Shown: positions 6,505-13,437 of the stretch, one piece after another
Layout: every line of letters starts with the position of its first letter
Position numbering within the stretch: the stretch's first letter is position 1
From: JAWVYT01 sp964605205
Lineage (GTDB): Bacteria > Gemmatimonadota > Gemmatimonadetes > Longimicrobiales > RSA9
Assembly: GCA_964605205.1 (NCBI GenBank)
Contig: CAZSBL010000095.1
Location: 1 to 13,437, forward strand
DNA length: 13,437 nt
Direction: 5' to 3'
Notes under the pieces: generated by a model
The model's input: the letters and a program-made list of their open reading frames with translations, nothing else
Database searches by the model: none
What the model was told of the DNA's origin: nothing
Position numbers and translations under genes: made by a program

Positions 6505-7602
6505 ATGCGCCAAACCACTCGCTTCGCACTCGCCGCCCTCGCCCCGGTCCTCCTCGCCCCGGCGCCCGTATCGGCGCAGCAGCTGGATGCCGATCTCGCC
6601 CAGCGCTTCGGCTCGCTGGCCCTGACGTGCGCGCACCAGGAGTACCCGAACAAGATCAGCCACCTCCTCCAATCCGACGCTGACGTCCAACCGCCCCGGG
6701 CGCTGACGCCCGCCTTCTACGGCTGCTACGACTGGCACTCCTCGGTCCACGGCCACTGGCTCCTGGCCCGCCTGGCCCGGCTGCGGCCGGGGACCGAGCT
6801 GGCGGCCCGGGCCCGGGCCGCGCTGGACCGGTCGTTGACGCCGGAGAACGTGGCCGGCGAGGTGGCGTACCTGGAGGGGGAGGGTCGCGCGTCGTTCGAG
6901 CGACCGTACGGGCTGGCGTGGCTGCTCCAGCTGGCGGCGGAGCTGCGGGAGTGGGATGACCCGGTCGCCCGGCGCTGGACGGCGGCACTGGCGCCGCTGG
7001 AGCGGGCGGCCGCCGGTCGGCTGGCCGAGTGGATGCCGAAGCTGACGCACCCGATCCGGATCGGCGAGCACAGCCAGACGGCGTTCGCGTTCGGGCTGAT
7101 CCGGGACTGGGCGGTGACCGCCGGTGACACGGCCATGCTGGCGCTGGTGGACGAGCGCGTCCGGACCTTCTACCTGCCGGACCGGGCGTGCCCCATGGCG
7201 TACGAGCCCTCCGGCCAGGACTTCCTCTCACCGTGCCTGGCCGAGGCCGATCTGGTTCGCCGCGTCCTGCCGCCCTCCGAGTTCGCGGCCTGGCTCGACG
7301 CGTTCCTCCCGGGGATCCCCGAGGCGGGCGACGGCGGCGCATGGCTCGAGACCGCCGTGGTCACCGACCCCGGAGACCCGAAGCTCGCCCACCTCGACGG
7401 GCTCAACCTGAGCCGGGCGTGGATGCTCGACGGGATCGCCGCCGGGCTCCCTTCCGGATACCCGCGGCTCCCGGCCATCCGGGCGGCCGCCCGGACCCAC
7501 CGGGACGCGGGGCTCGCGGCGGTCACCGGCCAGCACTACGAGGGCGGCCACTGGCTGGGCAGCTTCGCCATGTACCTGGTGACGGAGCGAGGCCTCCGGT
7601 AG
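6505..7602 (+). CDS. DUF2891 family protein, predicted exported
   Basis: Protein of 365 residues of the DUF2891 family, whose function is not established. A Sec signal peptide (about 1-24) has a basic start MRQTTR, a hydrophobic core and a PVSA-QQ cleavage site, so the product is probably periplasmic or secreted. The family hallmark FYGCYDWHSSVHGHW is at 71-85, followed by alternating Trp/His-rich helical segments, including EHSQTAFAFGL and, at the C terminus, HYEGGHWLGSFAMYLVT. The conserved His, Trp and Asp residues suggest a catalytic or sugar-binding pocket in an all-helical fold, which is inference. The frame is open back to 6109, but that part runs antisense to tyrS; the signal peptide fixes ATG 6505 as the start. 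No Shine-Dalgarno sequence is visible. It is divergent from tyrS. Confidence 0.85.
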   Translation: MRQTTRFALAALAPVLLAPAPVSAQQLDADLAQRFGSLALTCAHQEYPNKISHLLQSDADVQPPRALTPAFYGCYDWHSSVHGHWLLARLARLRPGTELAARARAALDRSLTPENVAGEVAYLEGEGRASFERPYGLAWLLQLAAELREWDDPVARRWTAALAPLERAAAGRLAEWMPKLTHPIRIGEHSQTAFAFGLIRDWAVTAGDTAMLALVDERVRTFYLPDRACPMAYEPSGQDFLSPCLAEADLVRRVLPPSEFAAWLDAFLPGIPEAGDGGAWLETAVVTDPGDPKLAHLDGLNLSRAWMLDGIAAGLPSGYPRLPAIRAAARTHRDAGLAAVTGQHYEGGHWLGSFAMYLVTERGLR

Positions 7603-7674
7603 CCGAGAGTCGCTGCGCTGACACGCTGGTGAAAGACCCGGAGCACCACGGTACCGTTGCGCGTGGGGACGATA

Positions 7675-7702
7675 TCCGGGACGGGCCCGGACAAGACGGG
7701 CC
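7675..7702 (+). other. Two overlapping, mutually exclusive hairpins between the DUF2891 and UPF0182 genes
   Basis: TCCGGG (7675-7680) can pair with CCCGGA (7686-7691) around a 5-nt loop. GGCCCG (7684-7689) can instead pair with CGGGCC (7697-7702) around a 7-nt loop. The two stems share 7686-7689, so only one can form at a time. No U tract follows either stem. They lie in a 223-bp spacer in which I see no gene and no convincing promoter. Confidence 0.3.
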
Positions 7703-7825
7703 GGCCTTCGTGCCTCGCCTGCCGCCCGTCCTTCCAGTACGTTTCCGGTGTAGACGCTTCCCCGGTCGCGTCCGGCGTCCGCCGGCGGGTCGGGGCATCA
7801 GAGAACGTGCACGCACGGGCGGACC

Positions 7826-10570
7826 ATGACGGACTTCGATTTTCCGGGACGTGATGTCTCACAGGGCGGCAACGGCATCAACCTGTCGGACCTTGACCTG
7901 GCCCGCCTCGATCGGGTGATCGTATGGGGGATCTGGGGGATCGGGCTCTTCCTCCTCTGGCTCCTGGTGAGTTGGGGCAAGGGCTTCTACACCGACTGGC
8001 TCTGGTTCAGCGGTGTGGACCACGAAGACGTGCTGATCACCACCACGGTGGCCCAGGTGGTCCTCTACGTGGTGTCACTCCTGCTCTTCCTGGCGCTGGC
8101 GCTGCCGAACCTGTTCTACGCCTGGCGCGCTACCGGCGGCACGCCGGCGCTCCCCGAGGGGCTTTCGCCGAAGGATTACGACTTCGTACGGAAGCTGCTG
8201 GTCCGGACCGGCGCCGGCATCCTGGGTATTATGGGGCTTCTCTTCGCCAGCGGACCCGCCGCGGAGTGGGAGACGGTGCTCCTCTACCTGAACCGGGTCC
8301 CGTTCGGTGAGACGGAGCCGATCTTCGGCCTGGACTTCGGCTTCTTCATCTTCACCCTGCCGGCGCTCGAGCTGGTCCGGGTCTGGCTCCTGTCGGCGCT
8401 GGGGGCGGTGGCGCTGGTGGTGGGCGGCTACTACTACATGACCAGCCGGATCCGCAACGACCAGTTCTCGTTCAGCGGGCAGGCCCGGACCCAGCTCGTG
8501 CTGCTGGGCGCGGCCCTCTTCCTGGTCATCGCCGCGGGGCACTGGCTCAGCCGGTACGAGCTCCTCTACTCGCCCACGGGCGCCGTCTACGGCGTCGGGT
8601 ACACCGATGATAACGTGAACCTCCCGGGGCGTGCGATCCTGACGGTTATCGCCCTGGGCGCCGCCGTAACGCTGACCTACGGCGCCCTCAGGAACCAGGG
8701 GAACAGGATCCTGATCTGGCCGGTGGCCGTCTGGGGCGCAGCGGTGCTCCTCATCGGGTCCGCGGCGCCGAACCTGGTGCAGCGGCTCCAGGTCGAGCCC
8801 AGCGAGCTGGCCCGGGAGAGGGAGTACCTGGCCAACAACATCCAGTACACGCGGCAGGCGTTCGACCTCGACCAGCTCCAGTCGCGCGGCCACCCGGCCC
8901 TCGGGCAGCTGGACAGAGAGATGTTGGACGAGCACCAGGGCACGATCCAGAACGTACGCCTCTGGGACGAGAGCCCGCTCCTCCAGAGCTACAACCAGAT
9001 CCAGTTCTTCCGGCTCTACTATGACTTCCTGGCCGTCCACACTGACCGGTACATGGTGGACGGAGACCTCCGCCAGGTCATGCTCGCCACCCGTGAGCTG
9101 TCGGCCGAGAAGCTGCCCGAAGAGGCGCAGCGGTGGGTCAACCGCCGGCTCCAGTTCACCCACGGCTACGGCGTGGCCATGAGCCCCGTGACCGAGGTGC
9201 GGGCCGGGGGGCGCCCCACGTTCTTCCTCAGCGACGTGCCGCCGCAGGGCCCGGTCCCGCTGGAGCGCCCGGAGATCTACTACGGGCTCAAGAGCCTGAA
9301 CTACGTCATCACCCGGAGCGGGATGCAGGAGTTCAACTACCCGGGTCCCGACGGCCCCGTATACACCAGCTACCAGGGCAAGGGCGGCGTGCTCCTCTCG
9401 TCGTTCTTCCGCCGGCTCATGTACGCCTGGGAGTTCCAGGACCTGAACATCCTGATCTCCGGCGAGATCAGCGAAGAGAGCCGCATCCAGTACCGGCGCA
9501 CCATCCCGGACCGGTTCTCCACCATCGCGCCGTTCCTGCTCCGGGACCGGGAAGCGTACAGCGTGGTGGCCGATGACCGTCTGTTCTGGATCCAGGACGC
9601 CTACACCGTCACCAACCGGTACCCCTACTCCACCTCGTTCAACGGGCGCTTCAACTACATCCGCAACAGCGTGAAGACGGTAGTGAGCGCCTACGACGGG
9701 AGCATCGACTTCTACGTCTTCGAGCCCGACGACCCGCTGATCCGGGCGTACCGGAACATCTTCCCGGAGCTTTTCACGCCCGCAGAGGAGATGCCCGACT
9801 ACCTGCGTGAGCACATCCGGGTCCCGCTCGACCAGTTCACCGTCCAGACCCGGATGCTCCTCCAGTACCACATGCGGGACCCGGTGGTCTTCTACAACAA
9901 GGAAGACCAGTGGTCGGTTCCCATACAGAACTCCTTCGGCCGCTCCCAGTCGCTGGATCCCTACTACATCGTGGCCCGGCTGCCGGGAGAGGAGCAGGAG
10001 GAATTCCTCCTGATCCAACCGTTCACGCCCAACAACCGGCACAACCTGGTGGGGTGGATGGCCGCCCGCAGCGACGGGGAGCACTACGGTGAGCTGGTCC
10101 TCTTCGACTTCCCGTCCGGCCGCCACGTCGATGGACCCAACCAGGTCGAGGCACGGATCGACAACGATCCGATCATCTCCGAGCAGTTCACCCTCTGGGG
10201 ACAGGTGGGCTCCGAGGTGACTCGCGGGATCCTCCTGGTCATCCCCCTCGGTGACGCGATCCTATACGCCGAGCCGATCTTCCTCACGCCCGAGGCCCTC
10301 GACTTCCCCGAGCTGCGACGGATCATCCTGGCCGACGCCACCCAGGTGGTCATGCACACCACCCTCGAGGCCTCCGTCGACGCGCTGGTGGGTGAGCGCC
10401 CCGCCGTAGCGCTCCCGGCCGAGCAGGCCGCCGTTCAGCCGGGCCAGGAGGGAGCCACCGTCCGGGGCGAGACGCTGGAGATACTCCGCAGCACGCTGCA
10501 GGAGGCCCTCGACGGGCTCCGACGCGCCCTCGAGACCATCCGGGAGATGGAGGCGGACACGGTGCCATAG
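7826..10570 (+). CDS. UPF0182 family integral membrane protein
   Basis: Large protein of 914 residues, a normal length for UPF0182 (COG1615), a family of unknown biochemical function. The N-terminal third carries about seven transmembrane segments, near 31-49, 72-97, 126-144, 175-203, 221-240, 269-287 and 295-314. Immediately after the last segment comes the family signature VEPSELAREREYLANNIQ, followed by a roughly 500-residue domain that is Tyr- and Asp-rich and likely exported. The last 50 residues (about 860-914) form a predicted acidic helix or coiled coil after a Pro/Gln-rich linker. ATG 7826 is the first start in this frame downstream of the 223-bp spacer and has no good Shine-Dalgarno site. 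A 683-codon antisense frame across it is a GC artefact. It appears monocistronic. Confidence 0.93.
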   Translation: MTDFDFPGRDVSQGGNGINLSDLDLARLDRVIVWGIWGIGLFLLWLLVSWGKGFYTDWLWFSGVDHEDVLITTTVAQVVLYVVSLLLFLALALPNLFYAWRATGGTPALPEGLSPKDYDFVRKLLVRTGAGILGIMGLLFASGPAAEWETVLLYLNRVPFGETEPIFGLDFGFFIFTLPALELVRVWLLSALGAVALVVGGYYYMTSRIRNDQFSFSGQARTQLVLLGAALFLVIAAGHWLSRYELLYSPTGAVYGVGYTDDNVNLPGRAILTVIALGAAVTLTYGALRNQGNRILIWPVAVWGAAVLLIGSAAPNLVQRLQVEPSELAREREYLANNIQYTRQAFDLDQLQSRGHPALGQLDREMLDEHQGTIQNVRLWDESPLLQSYNQIQFFRLYYDFLAVHTDRYMVDGDLRQVMLATRELSAEKLPEEAQRWVNRRLQFTHGYGVAMSPVTEVRAGGRPTFFLSDVPPQGPVPLERPEIYYGLKSLNYVITRSGMQEFNYPGPDGPVYTSYQGKGGVLLSSFFRRLMYAWEFQDLNILISGEISEESRIQYRRTIPDRFSTIAPFLLRDREAYSVVADDRLFWIQDAYTVTNRYPYSTSFNGRFNYIRNSVKTVVSAYDGSIDFYVFEPDDPLIRAYRNIFPELFTPAEEMPDYLREHIRVPLDQFTVQTRMLLQYHMRDPVVFYNKEDQWSVPIQNSFGRSQSLDPYYIVARLPGEEQEEFLLIQPFTPNNRHNLVGWMAARSDGEHYGELVLFDFPSGRHVDGPNQVEARIDNDPIISEQFTLWGQVGSEVTRGILLVIPLGDAILYAEPIFLTPEALDFPELRRIILADATQVVMHTTLEASVDALVGERPAVALPAEQAAVQPGQEGATVRGETLEILRSTLQEALDGLRRALETIREMEADTVP

Positions 10571-10642
10571 GACGGCGGCCCGCTGCCCCACGAGTCGGGC
10601 CACCGGGCGGGGCTGGTGGCGTGGATCGACCCGCCAGGATCC

Positions 10643-10672
10643 TTGTCATGAATTCCATGTCACCCGTATATT
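10643..10672 (+). promoter_or_regulatory. Strong predicted promoter of the tandem-GAF gene
   Basis: TTGTCA (10643-10648) and TATATT (10667-10672) are separated by 18 nt, both one or two bases from sigma70 consensus. This is an AT-rich island in otherwise GC-rich DNA. Transcription would start near 10679, giving a leader of about 97 nt before ATG 10776. Confidence 0.65.
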
Positions 10673-10775
10673 ACGAGTAGTAGCCCTTCTAATCCGGGAT
10701 GCTCAACCGTCTGCGCCCCCCGGGGCCGGATGGTCCGTGGCGCGTCGGTTCCACCCCGGGACGGAGTACGCGCCC

Positions 10776-11822
10776 ATGGAATGCCGAGAATGTATCCGGA
10801 TATTCGACACGATCGGAGACGGGTTCAACTCGCCGATCGACACGCCTGAGCTCCTGCGACGGGTGGCGTGCGCAATCACGAAGCAGCTGGAGCTAAAGGG
10901 GTGCGTCTTCCGGCTGTTGAGCCGGGATCAGCGGGTGCTGGACGACGTGGCATCGTACGGGCTGAGCGAGGGGTTCCTGAACAAGGGCCCCGTGGACGCG
11001 GAACGAAGTATGACGGAGGCGCTCACGGGCCGAATCGTCCTGGTGGAGGATTGCACCCGGGACCCCCGCATCCAGTACCCGGAGGCTCATGCGGCCGAGG
11101 GCATCGTTTCGTGCCTGACTGTGCCTCTCAAGACCCGTGGTCAGGTCCTGGGCACCATGCGGCTGTTCACCGACGACCGGCGCAGCTTCGAGGAGCTCGA
11201 GGTTTGGTTGACGGAGATCGTGGCCTCCTTTGCGACCCGGGCGATCACTCACTGCATGTTCCACCAGACGCTGGATCGGGTGACCGACTCGATCCGTACC
11301 ATCCTGAACCCGGACAGGGTGCTGGAACGGATCGTGGCGGTCATCTGTGAGGAGCTTCGGGCGAAGGGCAGCACCGTCCATCTCACGGATCGGCATACGG
11401 AGCGTCTGGTCCTTCGGGCCTCCAACGGGCTCAGTCAACGGTACCTCGACGATGTGGCCAGCGGTATCGTGAACGCGATATGGCCGCGGTTGGACGCCGG
11501 CAGCCTGGAGCTGTACGAGCCGGACGCCGAGGGTATCCTCCCGGACCCCGATGCGGTGGCTCGAGAAGGCATCGCATCGCAGCTCTTCGTGCCCCTGGAG
11601 GTACGGGGGCAGCGGATCGGCGTGTTGGGGGTTTTCACGAACCTGCCGTACCGTTTCAGCAGCGACGAGATGTACTTCATGGAAGCCGTGGCCGACCAGT
11701 GTGCGCTCGCCATCGAGAACGCCCGCATGTACGGAGCCCTCGAGGATCAGTACAAGCGGCTGGCGGACGACTTCCAGATGTGGTTCGACCAGCCGTACCG
11801 GGACCCGGTCAGCCGCAGCTAG
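10776..11822 (+). CDS. Tandem GAF domain protein without output domain
   Basis: Soluble protein of 348 residues made almost entirely of two GAF domains (about 21-157 and 177-319), small-molecule or redox sensor modules. The duplication is visible: ASYGLSEGFL (59-68) in the first matches ASNGLSQRYL (215-224) in the second, and both contain a VPL strand followed by RGQ (116-123 and 272-279). No kinase, cyclase, GGDEF, PAS or DNA-binding domain follows; the protein ends in a short helix about 25 residues after the second GAF. Cys3 and Cys6 form a CREC motif at the N terminus, and Cys32, 43, 93, 113, 160, 191 and 309 are also present. ATG 10776 is preferred because GGAG lies 9 nt upstream; an in-frame GTG at 10737 would add 13 residues. 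Ligand and partner are unknown. Confidence 0.87.
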   Translation: MECRECIRIFDTIGDGFNSPIDTPELLRRVACAITKQLELKGCVFRLLSRDQRVLDDVASYGLSEGFLNKGPVDAERSMTEALTGRIVLVEDCTRDPRIQYPEAHAAEGIVSCLTVPLKTRGQVLGTMRLFTDDRRSFEELEVWLTEIVASFATRAITHCMFHQTLDRVTDSIRTILNPDRVLERIVAVICEELRAKGSTVHLTDRHTERLVLRASNGLSQRYLDDVASGIVNAIWPRLDAGSLELYEPDAEGILPDPDAVAREGIASQLFVPLEVRGQRIGVLGVFTNLPYRFSSDEMYFMEAVADQCALAIENARMYGALEDQYKRLADDFQMWFDQPYRDPVSRS

Positions 11823-11831
11823 ACGGGCCGG

Positions 11832-13118
11832 CTACCGGAGCAGCACGTCCATAAGCGAGGCACCGGACAGCGCCGGGACCTCGGCGAGCGCCCGGACCCA
11901 GTCCAGCGCCGCGATCGGCTCCCATCCCACCTGCTCGGCGGTAGGCCACTCCGTGCCCGGCTCCCGGGCGTCGTGGATGAGGTTGCCGGTGATCTCGAAT
12001 CCGGGCGGGACGGCGTGCCGGGCAATGGCGCGCTGGTGGCAGTACGGCTCACCGCTGTCGTAGCGGGGGTCCTGGCCGGTGGCGACGAAGACGTTCCCCG
12101 TCAGCTCGCCCGGATCGTCGCCCTCCGCCACCTCCGTGTCCCGGGCGATCATGGCGCCGCACGCACCCGTGTGGTACACCACGTTCTCCGTGAATTCGGC
12201 CACCGGCCCGCCACCGTCCGCGCCCCAGTACGCCAGCCCCCAGGTCAGGATGTGCTCGACGACGTTGTGGCGAGCGTCCACCGTGGCGTCCACGAATCCG
12301 CCGATCCCCTTCCAGTAGTTCCGGACCAGCGTGTTGCGGACTCTCACGGAGGCGTCCCACGTGGCGCCCACACCAACCCCGCGCCCGCCGCCCACCTGCC
12401 CGCCCCGGGCGGCGTCCACGCCGTCCACCACCGTGTTGGAGATCTCGGCGCCGGCCTGCCGGTAGAGGGCGACGCCGTCCCACGAGTTCCGGATGATCCG
12501 GCACCCGTCCACCACGATCTGCGCCCCTTCCCGGCCTACCACACCGGCGATCCCCACCACCGTCTCCGCCACCGTGGCCGAGTCTCCGATATTGTCCCGG
12601 ATAGCGCAGTCGGAGAGGTGCACACGGCTGTTCTTCACCACCACGCCCCCGTCGGTGGCCCGGCCATCCGGGTCCCGGACGCCGCCGGTGACCGCCACGC
12701 CCTCCAGCGCGCACCCGTGGCATCCGTCGAAGTGGAGCCCGTAGCCGGCGTTCGTATGGATGAACGCGCTGTCCGCCCCCGGGCCCACGATCCGCAGGCC
12801 CGGCACCGTGACGTGCAGCCCCCGGGTGGCCGGCACCGGCGTCTCCAGCTCCTGGCAGTTGCCGCACGTGGGGTCGGTGAACTCGGAGGGCTGGAGATTG
12901 TATCGCCCGGGCCGGAGCAGGAGCGTGGTCGGGCCCGTCACGGCGGCCAGCGCCGCCTGGAGATTCGACGGCGCCTCCGGCGGTCCGTCGATGACGGCAC
13001 CCAGTGGTGCGTCGGGCTGGACCTCCACCACCGGCGTCGTGCCTTCGGGCTGGTCGGATCCGCCGCAGGCGGCGAGGAGCAGGATCAGGGCCGGGACGGT
13101 CAGGGCTGGACGGGTCAC
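11832..13118 (-). CDS. Lipoprotein with right-handed parallel beta-helix repeats
   Basis: Predicted envelope lipoprotein of 428 residues. The signal peptide ends in a textbook LAAC lipobox (Cys18), followed by a Gly/Ser/Pro-rich linker. From about 50 to 390 there are successive short beta-strand/turn rungs of the PbH1/NosD type with many Asn, Gly and Val, for example GLHFDGC, VHLSDCAIRDN, IVVDGCRIIRNSWDGVAL, VRVRNTLVRNYWKGI and ELTGNVFVA. Such folds bind or cleave polysaccharides or serve as surface scaffolds; no catalytic residues can be assigned. Paired cysteines CGNC (85-88) and CHGC (133-136) could form disulfides. The start is GTG 13118, without a clear Shine-Dalgarno site. It ends 9 nt from the stop of the convergent GAF gene. 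Confidence 0.85.
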   Translation of the reverse strand: MTRPALTVPALILLLAACGGSDQPEGTTPVVEVQPDAPLGAVIDGPPEAPSNLQAALAAVTGPTTLLLRPGRYNLQPSEFTDPTCGNCQELETPVPATRGLHVTVPGLRIVGPGADSAFIHTNAGYGLHFDGCHGCALEGVAVTGGVRDPDGRATDGGVVVKNSRVHLSDCAIRDNIGDSATVAETVVGIAGVVGREGAQIVVDGCRIIRNSWDGVALYRQAGAEISNTVVDGVDAARGGQVGGGRGVGVGATWDASVRVRNTLVRNYWKGIGGFVDATVDARHNVVEHILTWGLAYWGADGGGPVAEFTENVVYHTGACGAMIARDTEVAEGDDPGELTGNVFVATGQDPRYDSGEPYCHQRAIARHAVPPGFEITGNLIHDAREPGTEWPTAEQVGWEPIAALDWVRALAEVPALSGASLMDVLLR

Positions 13119-13154
13119 GGTGGGTACTCAGTTCGAGGGTCGCTGGTCCGGGTC

Positions 13155-13184
13155 AACATGACGGGCCGGCCCCGACCCGTGCAA
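13155..13184 (-). promoter_or_regulatory. Weak promoter candidate for the beta-helix lipoprotein gene
   Basis: On the minus strand TTGCAC (13184-13179) is followed after 18 nt by CATGTT (13160-13155), giving a start near 13148 and a leader of about 30 nt. The -10 is imperfect. Read-through from the membrane protein gene 89 bp upstream is an alternative. Confidence 0.3.
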
Positions 13185-13207
13185 CGCGACGTCCCCGGCA
13201 ACGCGCC

Positions 13208-13437
13208 TCACCCCGTGCTGTCCGCCGAGCGCACCTGGGCGATGGTGGCGGCCAGCCCCACCACAAACGTGGCGGCCACCACGAAGAGGCTGCCCGGGGC
13301 CAGAGCCTCCACGCGCGGCCCCGCCACCCCCGCGAAGAGCGGCGCGATGGACCAGGGGAACCACTTCCCCCACCCCGTAGCGCCCAGAACGTTGCCCATG
13401 ACCAGCGCGAGCATGGCGAACCCGAGGGGTGGCAGAT
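13208..13437 (-). CDS. C-terminal fragment of an integral membrane protein, possibly an ABC-2 type permease
   Basis: The frame is open from the right edge to TGA at 13208 and gives about 76 residues; the 5' end lies outside the window. Two hydrophobic segments are visible, GFAMLALVMGNVLGAT and SLFVVAATFVVGLAATIAQV, joined by a loop with GWGKWFPW and AGPRVEAL. The GWGKWFPW loop before a final helix recalls the C-terminal part of ABC-2 family permeases, but the fragment is too short to be sure. An internal ATG at 13414 is not a likely start. It lies 89 bp upstream of the beta-helix lipoprotein gene on the same strand. Confidence 0.55.
   Translation of the reverse strand, partial: LPPLGFAMLALVMGNVLGATGWGKWFPWSIAPLFAGVAGPRVEALAPGSLFVVAATFVVGLAATIAQVRSADSTG

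Noticed and set aside
4968..6683. A 571-codon plus-strand frame
   Set aside because: It covers the tyrS complement and the divergent spacer. tyrS has exact HIGH and KMSKS motifs, so this frame is a shadow.
8075..10126. A 683-codon open frame on the minus strand across the UPF0182 gene
   Set aside because: It is fully antisense to a well-supported membrane protein gene, is rich in Arg/Val/Glu/His/Gly, and contains no recognisable motif. Long antisense frames are expected at this GC content.
10599..10620. Hairpin GCCACC/GGTGGC after the UPF0182 stop as a terminator
   Set aside because: The stem is 6 bp with a 10-nt loop and no T-rich tract follows. Chance occurrence is likely at this GC content.
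1..13437. Defence system, CRISPR, prophage, transposon or biosynthetic gene cluster
   Set aside because: No repeat array, transposase, integrase, nuclease, toxin-antitoxin pair or modular synthase was found. The acyl-CoA synthetase alone does not indicate a biosynthetic cluster.

Overview
This is a GC-rich (about two thirds G+C) bacterial chromosomal window with dense, mostly housekeeping gene content. I found no tRNA, rRNA, CRISPR array, insertion sequence, integrase or phage gene. The mix is a TyrZ-type tyrosyl-tRNA synthetase, UPF0182 and DUF2891 proteins, a beta-helix lipoprotein, GTG starts, several genes without a Shine-Dalgarno sequence, and -10 elements of the form GTATMTT (M = A or C). 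It fits Gemmatimonadota or a similar high-GC, diderm lineage. This is inference from gene style, not from a marker gene.

Left half (1-6290, all minus strand, read right to left). tyrS overlaps a stand-alone mannose-6-phosphate-isomerase-like cupin by 11 nt. Then follow folK, after a 13-nt gap, and a lipoprotein with an HELVH zinc-peptidase motif that overlaps folK by 17 nt. These four look like one transcription unit. After a 131-bp spacer carrying a 12-bp direct repeat comes aroB (shikimate pathway). A sigma70-like promoter embedded in the aroB stop region then drives an acyl-CoA synthetase whose 3' end runs off the left edge. Its leader holds a perfect GC hairpin.

Middle (6291-10570). A 214-bp divergent spacer carries a candidate tyrS promoter (TTGACA) on the minus strand and a candidate promoter for the DUF2891 gene on the plus strand. 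DUF2891 is predicted to be exported. Next comes a 223-bp spacer with two mutually exclusive hairpins, then a large UPF0182 membrane protein with seven predicted transmembrane segments.

Right part (10571-13437). A well-formed promoter precedes a tandem-GAF protein without an output domain. It converges, with a 9-nt gap, on a minus-strand lipoprotein with a right-handed parallel beta-helix. The C-terminal end of a membrane protein, possibly an ABC-2 permease, enters from the right edge.

No novel multi-gene system is evident. The best leads are regulatory (fadD leader hairpin, aroB direct repeat, tyrS upstream mini-ORF, shared -10 motif). The other leads are proteins of poorly known function in housekeeping contexts (HELVH lipoprotein, lone cupin, lone tandem GAF).
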